From contig NZ_BRZA01000007.1 in NCBI RefSeq assembly GCF_026012395.1, positions 1-64,000 of the forward strand: a stretch of 64,000 nt of DNA, written 5' to 3'. Source of the stretch: Lysinibacillus piscis (lineage in GTDB: Bacteria; Bacillota; Bacilli; Bacillales_A; Planococcaceae). Position 1 is the stretch's first letter. Each line of letters opens with the position of its first letter. The notes under the pieces were generated by a model. It searched no databases. It was not told where the DNA came from and worked only from the letters and a program-made list of their open reading frames with translations. Positions 8,966-19,770 of this stretch are shown in pieces. A program made the translations under genes and the position numbers.

Positions 8966-10903
8966 TTAGGAAATAATCCCCTCTAATTCTTCATTCAACT
9001 CTAGCCATTCCATTTCAAATAGCTCATGTTGCTCCTTTGTAGCTGCTAATTCATCTTGGAGCTGTGCGATTTTTTCGTGATTGGTAAAAATGTCAGGATT
9101 GCAAAGGTCTTCCTCTAAGCGTGCAATCTCCGCTGTAGTTGTTTGCATTTTGCCTTCTAAATCCTCGATAGTACGGCGGATTTGACGTTCACGCTTTTTC
9201 GCTTCCTTATCAATTTGTGAGGTAGAGGCTTTTTCAGGTATGTCGAGCTGTGTTTGTGGAGCTGATTTTAACTGCGCAAGCTCTAGTAATTCCTGCTTTT
9301 TCTCTAAATAATAATCATAGTCACCTAAATATTCAAATGAACCATCACCAGATAGCTCAATGACTTTTGTAGCAATGCGATTGATGAAATAACGGTCATG
9401 TGAGACAAATAATAATGTACCAGGATAATCAATTAAGGCATTTTCTAATACCTCTTTACTATCCAAATCAAGATGGTTGGTCGGCTCATCAAGGATTAAA
9501 AAATTGGCTTGTTGCATCATAAGTTTGGCTAGTGCGAGTCTTGCCTTTTCTCCACCTGATAAAGAAGAAACAATTTTATCTACATCTTCACCACTAAATA
9601 AAAAGCGCCCTAAGATGGAACGAATATCCCCTTCATTTAGCAATGGCCACTCATCCCAAAGCTCCTTTAATACACTTTTATTGCTGGATAGCTTAGCTTG
9701 CTCTTGGTCGTAGTAGCCGATTTGTACATTTGTGCCGTAGCGAATGTCTCCAGTAAGGGCTACTAAATCTTTCACAATCGTTTTGAGTAAAGTCGATTTT
9801 CCAACACCGTTTGGGCCGACAAGTGCAATGCGATCTTCACGGAAGGCTCGCAATGTAATGCCGCTTGAAATAGGCTGTTCATTATAGCCAACAGTGAGGT
9901 TATCGACTGTTAAAACATCGTTGCCACTTTGGCGGTCGATGGTGAAGCCAAATTTAGCTGATTTTTCGTCACCATCTGGCGCATCCATCCATTCTGTACG
10001 CTCCAACATTTTACGGCGACTTTGTGCCATTTTTGTAGTGGAGGCACGGGCGATATTTTTTTGAATAAAGTCCTCTAACTTCGCCTTTTCATCCTGCTGA
10101 CGCTCATATAGCTTTAAATCACGTTCATAATTTTTTGCTTTTTCATCTAAATAGCTACTATAATTACCTACAAATTTTGTGACACGATGACGAGAAACTT
10201 CATAGACAATGGATACTACTTGGTCTAAAAAGTAACGGTCATGTGAAACAATTAAAATAGCGCCTTCATAGCCTTTTAAGTAGCTTTCTAACCATGATAA
10301 TGTTTCAATATCCAAATGGTTCGTTGGCTCGTCCAATATAAGTAAATCAGGCTTGCTAAGTAATAGCTTTGCTAGTGCTAAACGTGTGCGCTGACCACCA
10401 GAAAGAGAGCTAATGGATTTTGCATAGTCCTCAGGGTAGAATTGCATGCCATGTAGTACAGAGCGTGTATCTGATTCATATTGATAGCCACCTGCATGTT
10501 TAAAATCATGCTGGAGCTGGTCATATTCAGACATAATTTTTGCATATACCTCGGCATTTTCGTAGATAGACGGATCTGCCATTTGTTGCTCTAATGTGCG
10601 TAATGTACGCTCCTGTGCAAGGAGTGGCTCAAAAATAGTCATCATTTCATCCCAAATGGACAGTGTTGAATTTAAACCTGCATGCTGCTCTAAATAGCCA
10701 ACTTGAATACCTTTAGGAATGATAATATCACCAGCATCATAGGACATTTGCCCAGCGATGATTTTTAATAATGTCGATTTTCCTGCGCCATTTCTTCCAA
10801 CTAAGGCGACACGGTCACGGTGCTGTACTTCTAGCTTGACACCACTTAAAATTTCCTCTGCAAGGAATGATTTATACAGTTGATTGACTTGTAATACAAT
10901 CAT
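8966..10903 (-). CDS. ydiF: ABC-F family ATPase, YdiF-like
   Basis: 645 residues starting at ATG 10903; GTG 10912 is also possible, but B. subtilis YdiF begins MIVLQVNQL exactly as this ATG does, and GAGGTG is its ribosome site. Two ABC domains without membrane segments: Walker A GRNGAGKST and GPNGVGKST, signatures SLSGGQ and SLSGGE, Walker B LLILDEPTNHLD and FLILDEPTNHLD. The interdomain arm contains ARASTTKMAQSRRKMLER, and a C-terminal coiled coil fills residues about 545-640. ABC-F proteins act on the ribosome, some giving antibiotic resistance; a resistance role is not shown here. Synteny with tsaD and rex supports ydiF. Confidence 0.93.
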   Translation of the reverse strand: MIVLQVNQLYKSFLAEEILSGVKLEVQHRDRVALVGRNGAGKSTLLKIIAGQMSYDAGDIIIPKGIQVGYLEQHAGLNSTLSIWDEMMTIFEPLLAQERTLRTLEQQMADPSIYENAEVYAKIMSEYDQLQHDFKHAGGYQYESDTRSVLHGMQFYPEDYAKSISSLSGGQRTRLALAKLLLSKPDLLILDEPTNHLDIETLSWLESYLKGYEGAILIVSHDRYFLDQVVSIVYEVSRHRVTKFVGNYSSYLDEKAKNYERDLKLYERQQDEKAKLEDFIQKNIARASTTKMAQSRRKMLERTEWMDAPDGDEKSAKFGFTIDRQSGNDVLTVDNLTVGYNEQPISSGITLRAFREDRIALVGPNGVGKSTLLKTIVKDLVALTGDIRYGTNVQIGYYDQEQAKLSSNKSVLKELWDEWPLLNEGDIRSILGRFLFSGEDVDKIVSSLSGGEKARLALAKLMMQQANFLILDEPTNHLDLDSKEVLENALIDYPGTLLFVSHDRYFINRIATKVIELSGDGSFEYLGDYDYYLEKKQELLELAQLKSAPQTQLDIPEKASTSQIDKEAKKRERQIRRTIEDLEGKMQTTTAEIARLEEDLCNPDIFTNHEKIAQLQDELAATKEQHELFEMEWLELNEELEGIIS

Positions 10904-11102
10904 TTTTGACACCTCAATTCCTCTTAAGTGTAATGGATGAGCGATGGGCTTGCAATGTCGGTGCTTTACTTATTCCTAGTTGTCATGTAAGATTGAAACG
11001 ATTTCTCAATTATATAGCTACTATTTAGGGTCAATAGCCGATTTTGGTGAAGAGCCACTATTTAATATGAAATAAATCGCCTTTCATCAATAGCTGTGTT
11101 GA

Positions 11103-11119
11103 ATCACATAGTTTGTGAT
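11103..11119. repeat. 17-bp palindrome upstream of rex
   Basis: ATCACA (11103-11108), five bases, TGTGAT (11114-11119), about 70 bases before the rex start. The half-sites are inverted relative to the known Rex operator (TTGTGA...TCACAA), so it is not called a Rex site. It could be an operator for another regulator. Confidence 0.3.
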
Positions 11120-11189
11120 GTATACAAGCATAGATGTTGGGCAAAGTAGGTTGTTTTACATTTTAGGTTGACGAAAAGGAGGGATATTT

Positions 11190-11825
11190 TTGAAACCAGA
11201 TTTAAAAATTCCACAAGCCACAACGAAAAGGCTTCCTTTATATTACCGATTTATCCAAAACTTTGCACGTGAAGGCATGGAGCGTATTTCATCTAAGGAA
11301 TTGAGTGAAGCGATGAAAATTGATTCAGCGACAATTCGCCGTGATTTTTCTTATTTTGGTGCATTAGGTAAAAAAGGATATGGCTATGATGTACAACATT
11401 TACTAGCTTTTTTTAGTCAGACACTTAATCAGCATGAGACGACAAAGGTTGCTTTGATTGGTGTCGGAAATTTGGGAAGCGCCTTGCTGAAATATAACTT
11501 TCAAAAAAATCATAATACCCATATTGTAGTTGCCTTCGACTCAAAAGCACCGAAGGAAGGGAAAATGATTAGTAATATTCCTGTGTTTCATCCTGATTTG
11601 CTAGAGGAAAAATATAAGGAGTATGGAGCGGAATTAGCTATTTTGACCGTTTCTTCACGCTCAGCTCAAAGTATGGCAGATCGACTAGCTGCTATGGATG
11701 CGAAAGGAATTTTAAACTTTACACCAGAGCGTTTGACTGTACCTGATCATATGCAGCTTTTAACGATTGATTTATCTGTAGAATTGCAAGCGCTCATTTA
11801 TTTAATTCGCAATCAAGAGAACTGA
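11190..11825 (+). CDS. rex: Redox-sensing transcriptional repressor Rex
   Basis: 211 residues, TTG start at 11190 with an AAGGAGGGA ribosome site. Rex reads the NADH/NAD+ ratio and represses fermentation and respiration genes when NADH is low. The N-terminal winged helix contains [20 protein letters not shown] and [16 protein letters not shown], nearly invariant in Rex. The Rossmann fold shows [14 protein letters not shown] (about residue 91), and the C-terminal swapped helix ends in LQALIYLI. It sits between ydiF and tatA as in B. subtilis (ydiH). No typical Rex operator was seen before it. Confidence 0.96.
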   Translation: MKPDLKIPQATTKRLPLYYRFIQNFAREGMERISSKELSEAMKIDSATIRRDFSYFGALGKKGYGYDVQHLLAFFSQTLNQHETTKVALIGVGNLGSALLKYNFQKNHNTHIVVAFDSKAPKEGKMISNIPVFHPDLLEEKYKEYGAELAILTVSSRSAQSMADRLAAMDAKGILNFTPERLTVPDHMQLLTIDLSVELQALIYLIRNQEN

Positions 11826-11835
11826 TAGTGTACAT

Positions 11836-11908
11836 ATATTTCGCGCATAGAAATTACGAGTATGACGAAAAAATTCACATAGAATTCGTTAGCCAAATGG
11901 CGAAATAT
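11836..11908. repeat. Spaced inverted repeat before tatA
   Basis: ATATTTCGC (11836-11844) and GCGAAATAT (11900-11908), about 55 bases apart, in the 120-base gap between rex and tatA. The right arm lies some 35 bases before tatA. Function unknown. Confidence 0.35.
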
Positions 11909-11945
11909 GCGTTAAAATGATGAAGAGAAAGAGGAGGTGGCTACA

Positions 11946-12137
11946 ATGGCAATGGCTAGTATTGGTCCTATGAGCCTCATTATTATCGGGATTGTTGCGT
12001 TATTAATCTTTGGTCCTAAAAAATTACCTGAATTAGGTAAAGCGTTTGGTTCAACATTGCGTGAATTTAAAAATGCAACTAAAGGTTTAACAGATGACGA
12101 CGATGATGACAAGAAAAAGAAAGAATTAGATAAGTAA
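11946..12137 (+). CDS. tatA: Twin-arginine translocase subunit TatA
   Basis: 63 residues. One N-terminal TM helix ([17 protein letters not shown]), the hinge [14 protein letters not shown] and an amphipathic helix [11 protein letters not shown], then an acidic tail ([15 protein letters not shown]). This is the TatAy type of B. subtilis, which forms the protein-conducting assembly with TatC for folded substrates. ATG 11946 is taken because GAGGAGGTGG lies 6-8 bases before it; GTG 11937 and ATG 11952 remain possible. tatC follows after 18 bases. Confidence 0.93.
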   Translation: MAMASIGPMSLIIIGIVALLIFGPKKLPELGKAFGSTLREFKNATKGLTDDDDDDKKKKELDK

Positions 12138-12155
12138 AAGTTAGGATGTTAAGGA

Positions 12156-12977
12156 ATGAATCCAAAAGATCTAACTATCATTGAACATATAGAAGAATTA
12201 AGAAAACGGCTGTTTATTGTTGCCGTTTTCTTTGCTCTTGCTCTATTTGGTGGTTTTTTTGTAGCGAAGCCTTTGATTAAATATCTTCAAGGAACAGCAG
12301 GAGACTATGGTATAACGCTCAATGTATTTGATGTGACTACACCTTTAACTATCTATTTTCAAGTTATTTTTTTAGTGGCGTTCATCCTATCCTCACCACT
12401 ATTAATGTATCAATTATGGGCGTTTGTTAGCCCAGGATTACGAGAAGTAGAACGGAGAGCAACATTAAGCTATATCCCATATGCATTTTTATTGTTTCTT
12501 GTAGGGCTATCCTTCTCTTATTTTTGGTTGTTTCCATATGTGATGAAGGCGATGATGACCTTATCGAATGAGATGGATTTCCAACAAACAATTGGTATTT
12601 ATGAATACTTTTCATTTTTGTTTAAGTTAGTCATTCCATTTGGCATTTTATTTCAGTTGCCGATTGTGATGCTATTTTTATCACGCATCGGCTTGGTGAC
12701 ACCAATGTTATTAGCACGTATTCGTAAGTATGCTTATTTTGCTTTATTTGTATGTGCAGCGGTTATTGCGCCACCTGAATTAACATCGCATTTGATGGTG
12801 TCAGTGCCATTATTCGTGTTATATGAAATTAGTTTAATGATTTCACGTATTGGTTATCGAAAATATTTAAAATCAGAAGAACTACGCTTGAAGGAAGAAC
12901 AGGAAGCAGAGGAAAAGCGCCAAATTGAAGAAGCGTTAGCATTACAGCAACGTCAAATTGAAGAACTTAACCAATAA
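12156..12977 (+). CDS. tatC: Twin-arginine translocase subunit TatC
   Basis: 273 residues with six predicted TM helices. TatC binds the twin-arginine signal peptide. Family hallmarks: IIEHIEELRKRL at the start, the loop FVSPGLREVERR, the fourth-helix LFKLVIPFGILFQLPIVM, and YFALFVCAAVIAPPE. The C-terminal 40 residues form a charged, probably coiled-coil tail rich in Glu and Gln, longer than in B. subtilis TatCy. Cotranscribed with tatA and closed by a terminator. Confidence 0.96.
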   Translation: MNPKDLTIIEHIEELRKRLFIVAVFFALALFGGFFVAKPLIKYLQGTAGDYGITLNVFDVTTPLTIYFQVIFLVAFILSSPLLMYQLWAFVSPGLREVERRATLSYIPYAFLLFLVGLSFSYFWLFPYVMKAMMTLSNEMDFQQTIGIYEYFSFLFKLVIPFGILFQLPIVMLFLSRIGLVTPMLLARIRKYAYFALFVCAAVIAPPELTSHLMVSVPLFVLYEISLMISRIGYRKYLKSEELRLKEEQEAEEKRQIEEALALQQRQIEELNQ

Positions 12978-12980
12978 GCA

Positions 12981-13016
12981 TAAAAGCTCGGTGTCTATAA
13001 AAGGCACCGAGCTTTT
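12981..13016 (+). terminator. Terminator after tatC
   Basis: Stem AAAGCTCGGTGTC (12981-12993) with GGCACCGAGCTTT (13001-13013). It lies between convergent genes and can serve both. Confidence 0.88.
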
Positions 13017-13022
13017 GTACGT

Positions 13023-13799
13023 TTACTGCATATGGATTAATTGCTCTGTTATTTTTTTGAGAGATTCAGCATATTTTTGTAATGGCTCTGCATAGATTTG
13101 TACAAGGGTTACAAAACCATTCAATAGAATATGTGCAATAATAGATGCCCAGATGCGTTTTGTCACATGATATAAAAAGGCAAAAATTAAGCCACAAATG
13201 GTATACAGTAAAATATGAGAGAAATCAAAGTGAATCAGTGCAAAACAAAAAGCACTGACAATGGCAGCAATCCAAAAATTTGTGACCTGAATCAATGAGC
13301 CAAAGATGACACGACGAAAAACAAATTCTTCTAAAATAGGGCCAAATACAACAATAGCGAGGATAGCAATGGGAGCACCTTTCGCAATACCCATAATATC
13401 AGCGGTGTTTTGTGAGCCACCTTCAATACCAAAAACAGTCATTTCAATAATAGCACCAATCGTTTGCCCAACAAAGACGAGGATAAAGCCAAGCACCCCC
13501 CATACAATTGTTAAAGGAATCGATTCTTGTTTACTCTCATAAATAAGCCAAAATGATTTATCACGAGACGTTAATGCTAAACTAATAATTAAGGCAACTG
13601 CAAAGCTAATGGCAATATACCAGCCCTGTGTAATTGGTGCAGCTTGTGTAGACGATAAATCCGTCATACGCATCACTAACTTATGAAATGGTAACAAGAA
13701 AAAGGCACTGGATAGTTGCATCACCATGTAAACGACTAAAAGTAAGATCGCTGTTGTGAGATGTTTTTTTGTTTTAGTCACGGACAAAATCCTTTCCAT
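13023..13799 (-). CDS. CPBP-family intramembrane metalloprotease (YdiL-like)
   Basis: 258 residues with about seven or eight hydrophobic helices. The CAAX protease/bacteriocin-processing motifs are present: EEFVFRR (the EExxxR motif) and, about 35 residues later, ALIHFDF with the second zinc/active-site His. It corresponds in position to B. subtilis ydiL, just before groES. Substrate unknown; such proteins process prenylated or membrane proteins or give bacteriocin immunity. The ATG at 13799 has a poor ribosome site, whereas GTG 13781 is preceded by GGAAAGGA, so the true protein may be six residues shorter. Transcribed away from groESL. Confidence 0.85.
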   Translation of the reverse strand: MERILSVTKTKKHLTTAILLLVVYMVMQLSSAFFLLPFHKLVMRMTDLSSTQAAPITQGWYIAISFAVALIISLALTSRDKSFWLIYESKQESIPLTIVWGVLGFILVFVGQTIGAIIEMTVFGIEGGSQNTADIMGIAKGAPIAILAIVVFGPILEEFVFRRVIFGSLIQVTNFWIAAIVSAFCFALIHFDFSHILLYTICGLIFAFLYHVTKRIWASIIAHILLNGFVTLVQIYAEPLQKYAESLKKITEQLIHMQ

Positions 13800-13955
13800 T
13801 TATCAATTATGCCCTAGTGTAAATGACATCGAAATTTTTGCATTAAATCCACTGGAGCTTTAACCTTGGTTCACTGAATAGATGGTAAGCCAAGACCAAC
13901 TATTCTCTATTGTAGAGGAAGACAACAAGAAAACAAAATTTTTAGGAGTTCAGAC

Positions 13956-13984
13956 TTGCAAAAAAAAGGGTGATTGATTATTAT
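13956..13984 (+). promoter_or_regulatory. Sigma-A promoter of groESL
   Basis: TTGCAA (13956-13961), 17-base spacer, TATTAT (13979-13984). The predicted start falls at the left edge of the CIRCE element, so HrcA binding would block transcription. Confidence 0.65.
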
Positions 13985-13994
13985 AATAATTGTG

Positions 13995-14021
13995 TTAGCA
14001 CTCAATAGGATAGAGTGCTAA
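13995..14021. promoter_or_regulatory. CIRCE element (HrcA operator)
   Basis: Perfect consensus: TTAGCACTC (13995-14003), nine bases, GAGTGCTAA (14013-14021). HrcA binds it and represses groESL until heat or misfolded protein titrates GroEL. Confidence 0.98.
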
Positions 14022-14063
14022 TAAAAAATAAATGAACATTTTATTCATAGGAGGTTGTTTCAC

Positions 14064-14348
14064 GTGTTAAGACCACTAGGAAACCGTATTGTAATCGAAT
14101 TAATCGAGGTAGAAGAAAAATCAGCATTCGGGATTGTACTACCAGACTCGGCTAAAGAAAAAACACCCGTTGGTAAAGTTGTCGCAGTTGGGGCAGGTCG
14201 CGTATTAGAGAATGGACAGCGTGTAGAGCTTGACGTGAAAGTTGGCGACCAAATTTACTTCGCACAATATGCTGGTAAAGAAGTGAAATATGAAGGAAAT
14301 GAATATCTAATTTTGGAAGAAGATCATATTCTTGCAGTAGTTGAATAA
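14064..14348 (+). CDS. groES: Co-chaperonin GroES
   Basis: 94 residues from GTG 14064, preceded by GGAGG at 14051-14055; TTG 14055 overlaps that site and is rejected. It begins [16 protein letters not shown] as other GroES proteins do, with the mobile loop at about residues 17-33 ([16 protein letters not shown]) that docks on GroEL and the C-terminal [15 protein letters not shown]. The heptameric lid of GroEL. Under CIRCE/HrcA control with groEL 72 bases downstream. Confidence 0.98.
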   Translation: MLRPLGNRIVIELIEVEEKSAFGIVLPDSAKEKTPVGKVVAVGAGRVLENGQRVELDVKVGDQIYFAQYAGKEVKYEGNEYLILEEDHILAVVE

Positions 14349-14378
14349 TAAGCAAAGTCAATCATTCGTTTGATATAA

Positions 14379-16052
<1,674 letters not shown>

Positions 16053-16179
16053 GCCTTGTGTGACAAGGATTTACACAGCTGTTGAAGGAAAATAATTGAG
16101 CCAATTATGGACAAAGATTTTCCACTCCACCACTTCTTTTATGAAGTAGTGTTACGCACAATTAAAATGCAAAGCAACT

Positions 16180-16223
16180 ACCACTTCTCATCATGTCTAA
16201 TACTTGATGAGAGGTGGTTTTTT
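16180..16223 (+). terminator. Terminator after groEL
   Basis: Stem ACCACTTCTCATCA (16180-16193) with TGATGAGAGGTGGT (16205-16218), followed by six Ts. It is 130 bases after groEL; a smaller hairpin (CCTTG/CAAGG, 16053-16067) follows the stop directly. The rest of this 330-base gap holds only the cre site. Confidence 0.88.
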
Positions 16224-16343
16224 AATACTTAAAAATGGCTAAATCCGTATGTGGTTTTTATGAACACAATTCACTTTAAGAATAAAACGTTTTTATTTTT
16301 CATTTTATAGCGATTTTTTTCAAAATTCGTTAAATTAATTTTA

Positions 16344-16357
16344 ATAAAGCGCTTTCA
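16344..16357. promoter_or_regulatory. cre site (CcpA operator) before citM
   Basis: ATAAAGCGCTTTCA closely matches the catabolite-responsive element consensus around the AAAGCGCTTT palindrome. It lies 25-38 bases before the carrier gene. B. subtilis citM is repressed by CcpA, so the site fits glucose repression of citrate uptake. Confidence 0.75.
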
Positions 16358-16381
16358 AAAAGTGAAGAGGGGTGTTTCACA

Positions 16382-17713
16382 ATGACGATGCTTGCCATTC
16401 TTGGTTTTGCCATGGTAGCTACATTTATGTATTTAATTATGAGTGGAAGACTTTCTGCATTAATCGCACTGATGATTGTACCAGCAGCGTTTGCTATTTT
16501 TGCTGGTTTTGGCTCTACTCTTGGTGATATGGCACTAGAGGGGATTAAAAATCTAGCACCAACTGGCGTTATGCTAATGTTTGCTATTTTGTATTTTGGC
16601 GTTATGATTGATGCTGGTTTATTTGATCCAGTTGTTGGGAAGATTTTGAAGGCTGTGAAGGGAGATCCGATGAAAATAGTAGTCGGTACAGCGGTATTAG
16701 CGACAATTGTTTCCCTTGATGGTGATGGGACAACAACGTATATGATTACGATTTCTGCTATGTTTCCACTTTATCAGCGTTTAAAGATGAATCCACTTAT
16801 TTTGCCAGCAGTTGCGTTAATGGCGGTAGGTGTCACGAATTTAACACCTTGGGGAGGCCCAACTGCACGGGCTGCTAGTGCATTAAGTCTTGATATGCAC
16901 GAGCTATTTAATCCACTCATCCCTGTTATGATAGGTGGCGCTATATGGGTGATTCTTGCAGCTTACTGGATGGGAAGAATGGAGCGAAAACGTCTTGGTA
17001 TTTTATCCATCGACACAATGCCTGTAGCGATTGGTAAAAATGAACATGGTATGGTATTGGGAGATGAAGTGACAGCTGATGAGAATATGCAATGGAAGCG
17101 TCCAAAGTTACTATGGGTGAACTTCCTTTTAACGATTACACTTATGGTATTACTGATTTTAGGTGTTATGCCGTTAGCGATTTTGTTCATGCTTGCATTT
17201 GCTGTCGCTATTACAATCAACTATCCAAATGTTATGCATCAAAAAGAGCGAATTGCTGCACATGCTGGCAATGTACTTGCCGTTGTATCACTGGTTTTTG
17301 CGGCTGGAATTTTTACAGGTATTTTATCGGGTACGGAAATGGTAGGTGCGATGGCTAATAGTCTTGTCGCCATTATTCCGGATTCAATGGGACCTCATTT
17401 ACCAGTTATTACAGCTCTTACAAGTATGCCATTTACATTTTTCATGTCTAATGATGCTTATTATTTTGGTGTACTACCAATTATTGCAGAAGCAGCATCA
17501 AATTATGGTATTAGTGCAGTAGAGCTTGGACGTGCCTCTTTACTTGGGCAGCCTGTTCATTTACTTAGCCCACTTGTTGCATCCACCTATTTACTTGTTG
17601 GTATGGCAAAGGTTGACTTTGGTCAGTATCAGCGTTTTACAATTTTATGGACGGTTGGTACATCTGTTGTTATGACGATTGTTGCAGTGCTACTTGGTGT
17701 TATTTCACTTTAA
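16382..17713 (+). CDS. citM: CitMHS-family metal-citrate symporter
   Basis: 443 residues, about 12 TM helices. CitMHS carriers import citrate complexed with divalent metal ions with protons. The family-typical TIVSLDGDGTTTYMITISAM (about residues 106-125), NLTPWGGPTARAASAL and the late FFMSNDAYYFGVLPII are present, resembling B. subtilis CitM/CitH (about 430 residues). ATG 16382 follows GAGGGGTG. The CitS/CitT-like system downstream supports citrate rather than another dicarboxylate. Own terminator, so separately transcribed from citST. CitM versus CitH metal preference cannot be read from the sequence. Confidence 0.9.
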   Translation: MTMLAILGFAMVATFMYLIMSGRLSALIALMIVPAAFAIFAGFGSTLGDMALEGIKNLAPTGVMLMFAILYFGVMIDAGLFDPVVGKILKAVKGDPMKIVVGTAVLATIVSLDGDGTTTYMITISAMFPLYQRLKMNPLILPAVALMAVGVTNLTPWGGPTARAASALSLDMHELFNPLIPVMIGGAIWVILAAYWMGRMERKRLGILSIDTMPVAIGKNEHGMVLGDEVTADENMQWKRPKLLWVNFLLTITLMVLLILGVMPLAILFMLAFAVAITINYPNVMHQKERIAAHAGNVLAVVSLVFAAGIFTGILSGTEMVGAMANSLVAIIPDSMGPHLPVITALTSMPFTFFMSNDAYYFGVLPIIAEAASNYGISAVELGRASLLGQPVHLLSPLVASTYLLVGMAKVDFGQYQRFTILWTVGTSVVMTIVAVLLGVISL

Positions 17714-17719
17714 TTAACC

Positions 17720-17752
17720 ATTCCCGGATATTTTACATTCGGGAATTTTTCT
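17720..17752 (+). terminator. Terminator after citM
   Basis: Stem ATTCCCG (17720-17726) with CGGGAAT (17740-17746), T-rich tail. Confidence 0.75.
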
Positions 17753-17809
17753 TTTATTTCGATATATTTTTTCGTACAATTTAGTATAAAGCAGAGATGG
17801 GGAGCCTTT

Positions 17810-19078
17810 ATGAGCAAAAAAACGATTACATTGCGGACAAAAATTTTTATTCTCGTATTTTCACTGCTTTTTTTCATTGTTGCGGGTATGTCTGCCGTTT
17901 TTTACTTTATTCAAGCGCGTGAAACGTCTGGGCAGGCTGAAAAACTGTCTTTGCAAACCGCACAAACCTTGTCTTTTATGCCAGAGACCATTGCTTTTTT
18001 AAATGGACAGGCAGATCAAGATACGCTGCAATCCATTTTAGAGCAAATACGAAAACGCACTGCAGCACAGTCGATTACTATTGCAGGGCGAAATGGGGTT
18101 ATACTCTCTACGCATGAATCTGTTATATCTTTACAGGAGTCTGACAGTCGTTCTCTTATATATGGTGGAACGTATATCGTTGAAGAGCAGGGAACTGACG
18201 GGAAGGCAATCATTGGTAAGGCACCTATTTTACGTATTGTTGAAAATTATACCGAAGTCGTTGGTACTGTTTCAGTTGAATTTTCCAAGCAGTCTATTGC
18301 CGTTCAAACTGCTTCACAAATGAGTGATATTTTAGTTGCAGCAGCTTTTGCCCTTTTCATAGGCGTTATTGGTGGACTATGGCTGACAAAAAGTATTCTC
18401 GCAGATACACTCGGCTTTGAACCTGTGAAAATGGCTGCTATGTATAAGCGGACGATCGATGAAATGCGACTCTATTCAGATGAACTACGCGCTCAGACCC
18501 ATGAATTTATGAATAAGCTATATGTGCTCTCTGGACTTTTACAACTAAATCGCCATGATGCTGCATTGGATTTCATTCAAAAAGAAGTGGATACTATCAC
18601 TGTGCACCAGCATATTGTATTCAGACAAATTAAGGATGATTTTATACAGGCTGTTCTACTTGGTAAAACAGCAAAGGCATCTGAGCGTAAAATTGCTTTT
18701 TCTATTGAGCCAGAAAGCACACTATCGGCTGTACCACCAACGATTGATGTGCATTTATTGCTGACGGTCATCAGCAATCTTATCGATAATGCCTTTGATG
18801 CAGTAAAAGAATCGGAGGAACCAAGTGTTACTTTTTTAATCACAGATGCTAGTCCAACACTCATTATTGAAGTAGCAGATAACGGACATGGTGTTGATGA
18901 AAATAGGGTGCAGTTGCTATTTGAAAAAGGCTGGTCCAAAAAAGGAGAGCATCGTGGCTATGGCTTATTTAATGTCAAAGAAGCAGTGGATTCTTTCGGG
19001 GGCATGATAGAGGTGCTACCAAATGAACCAAACGGCACGATTTTCACCATTTATATACCTAAAAAGGGGGAAGCTTAA
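17810..19078 (+). CDS. citS: CitA/DcuS-family sensor kinase lacking the cytoplasmic PAS domain
   Basis: 422 residues, about 120 fewer than B. subtilis CitS. TM1 about 10-34, extracytoplasmic sensor domain 35-170, TM2 about 173-193. In this family TM2 is followed by LGxEP and a PAS domain; here LGFEPVKMAAMYKRT (201-214) runs straight into the dimerisation helix DELRAQTHEFMNKLYVLSGL, with His231 as phosphoacceptor. The ATPase has NLIDNAFDA (N box), ADNGHGV and GYGLFNVKEAV. The kinase should sense citrate outside and phosphorylate CitT. GAGATGGGGAG region gives the ribosome site. One base separates its stop from citT. Confidence 0.88.
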   Translation: MSKKTITLRTKIFILVFSLLFFIVAGMSAVFYFIQARETSGQAEKLSLQTAQTLSFMPETIAFLNGQADQDTLQSILEQIRKRTAAQSITIAGRNGVILSTHESVISLQESDSRSLIYGGTYIVEEQGTDGKAIIGKAPILRIVENYTEVVGTVSVEFSKQSIAVQTASQMSDILVAAAFALFIGVIGGLWLTKSILADTLGFEPVKMAAMYKRTIDEMRLYSDELRAQTHEFMNKLYVLSGLLQLNRHDAALDFIQKEVDTITVHQHIVFRQIKDDFIQAVLLGKTAKASERKIAFSIEPESTLSAVPPTIDVHLLLTVISNLIDNAFDAVKESEEPSVTFLITDASPTLIIEVADNGHGVDENRVQLLFEKGWSKKGEHRGYGLFNVKEAVDSFGGMIEVLPNEPNGTIFTIYIPKKGEA

Positions 19079-19079
19079 C

Positions 19080-19754
19080 GTGATACGTGTTGCGATCGCT
19101 GAAGATGATTTTCGCATTGCTAGCATACAGGAAGGCTTTTTGCAGCAACTAGAGGGATTTACACTTATCTGGAAAGCATTAAATGGGGCAGAAACATTGG
19201 AGCATCTGGATAGAGAGCCAGTGGATATACTATTGCTAGACATTTATATGCCTGATCAGCTTGGAACAGAGCTTCTACCGATTATCAAAGAGCGCTTTCC
19301 ACAGACTGATGTTATTATGATTACCGCTGCCTCTGAAAAAGAAATGCTACAGGAGGCGCTTCGCTATGGCGTTTTTCATTATTTAATCAAACCAGTATCA
19401 TTGCAAAAATTTACATCTGTGTTGATGAATTATAAAAAGAAAAAACAGCTTTTATCTGAAACGAGCCATGTGACACAAGATGTAGTGGATGCCTATTTTT
19501 CGGAAGCAGTGTCACCAACTTTGTCTAATACATCCCTGCCGACAGGGATTGATAGTGTCACACTTACACATGTGTCGGACTTGATGAAAACGATTGAATC
19601 AGGTATTTCCATTGAAGAAATGGGTGCAAAAATGGGTGCTTCTCGAACAACAGCCCGCCGTTATCTTGAATATTTGGTGACAATAGGTGCTTGTCGTGTG
19701 GTGCATGAATATGGAATTGTCGGACGTCCAGAGCGTCGTTATTTTAAGCTATAG
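19080..19754 (+). CDS. citT: Response regulator CitT
   Basis: 224 residues from GTG 19080, one base after the citS stop, with GGGGGAAG upstream; B. subtilis CitT has 226. The receiver domain shows AIAEDDFRIA, Asp54 in LLLDIYMPD and the Lys of YLIKPV. The C-terminal DNA-binding region (about 155-224) has the CitB/DcuR-type helix-turn-helix GISIEEMGAKMGASRTTARR. It should activate citM when phosphorylated by CitS. Operon citS-citT-tctC. Confidence 0.92.
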   Translation: MIRVAIAEDDFRIASIQEGFLQQLEGFTLIWKALNGAETLEHLDREPVDILLLDIYMPDQLGTELLPIIKERFPQTDVIMITAASEKEMLQEALRYGVFHYLIKPVSLQKFTSVLMNYKKKKQLLSETSHVTQDVVDAYFSEAVSPTLSNTSLPTGIDSVTLTHVSDLMKTIESGISIEEMGAKMGASRTTARRYLEYLVTIGACRVVHEYGIVGRPERRYFKL

Positions 19755-19770
19755 CTGGAGGGGTGAATGA

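Noticed and set aside
11103-11119. Rex operator upstream of rex
   Set aside because: The palindrome has TCACA...TGTGA order, the reverse of the Rex site.
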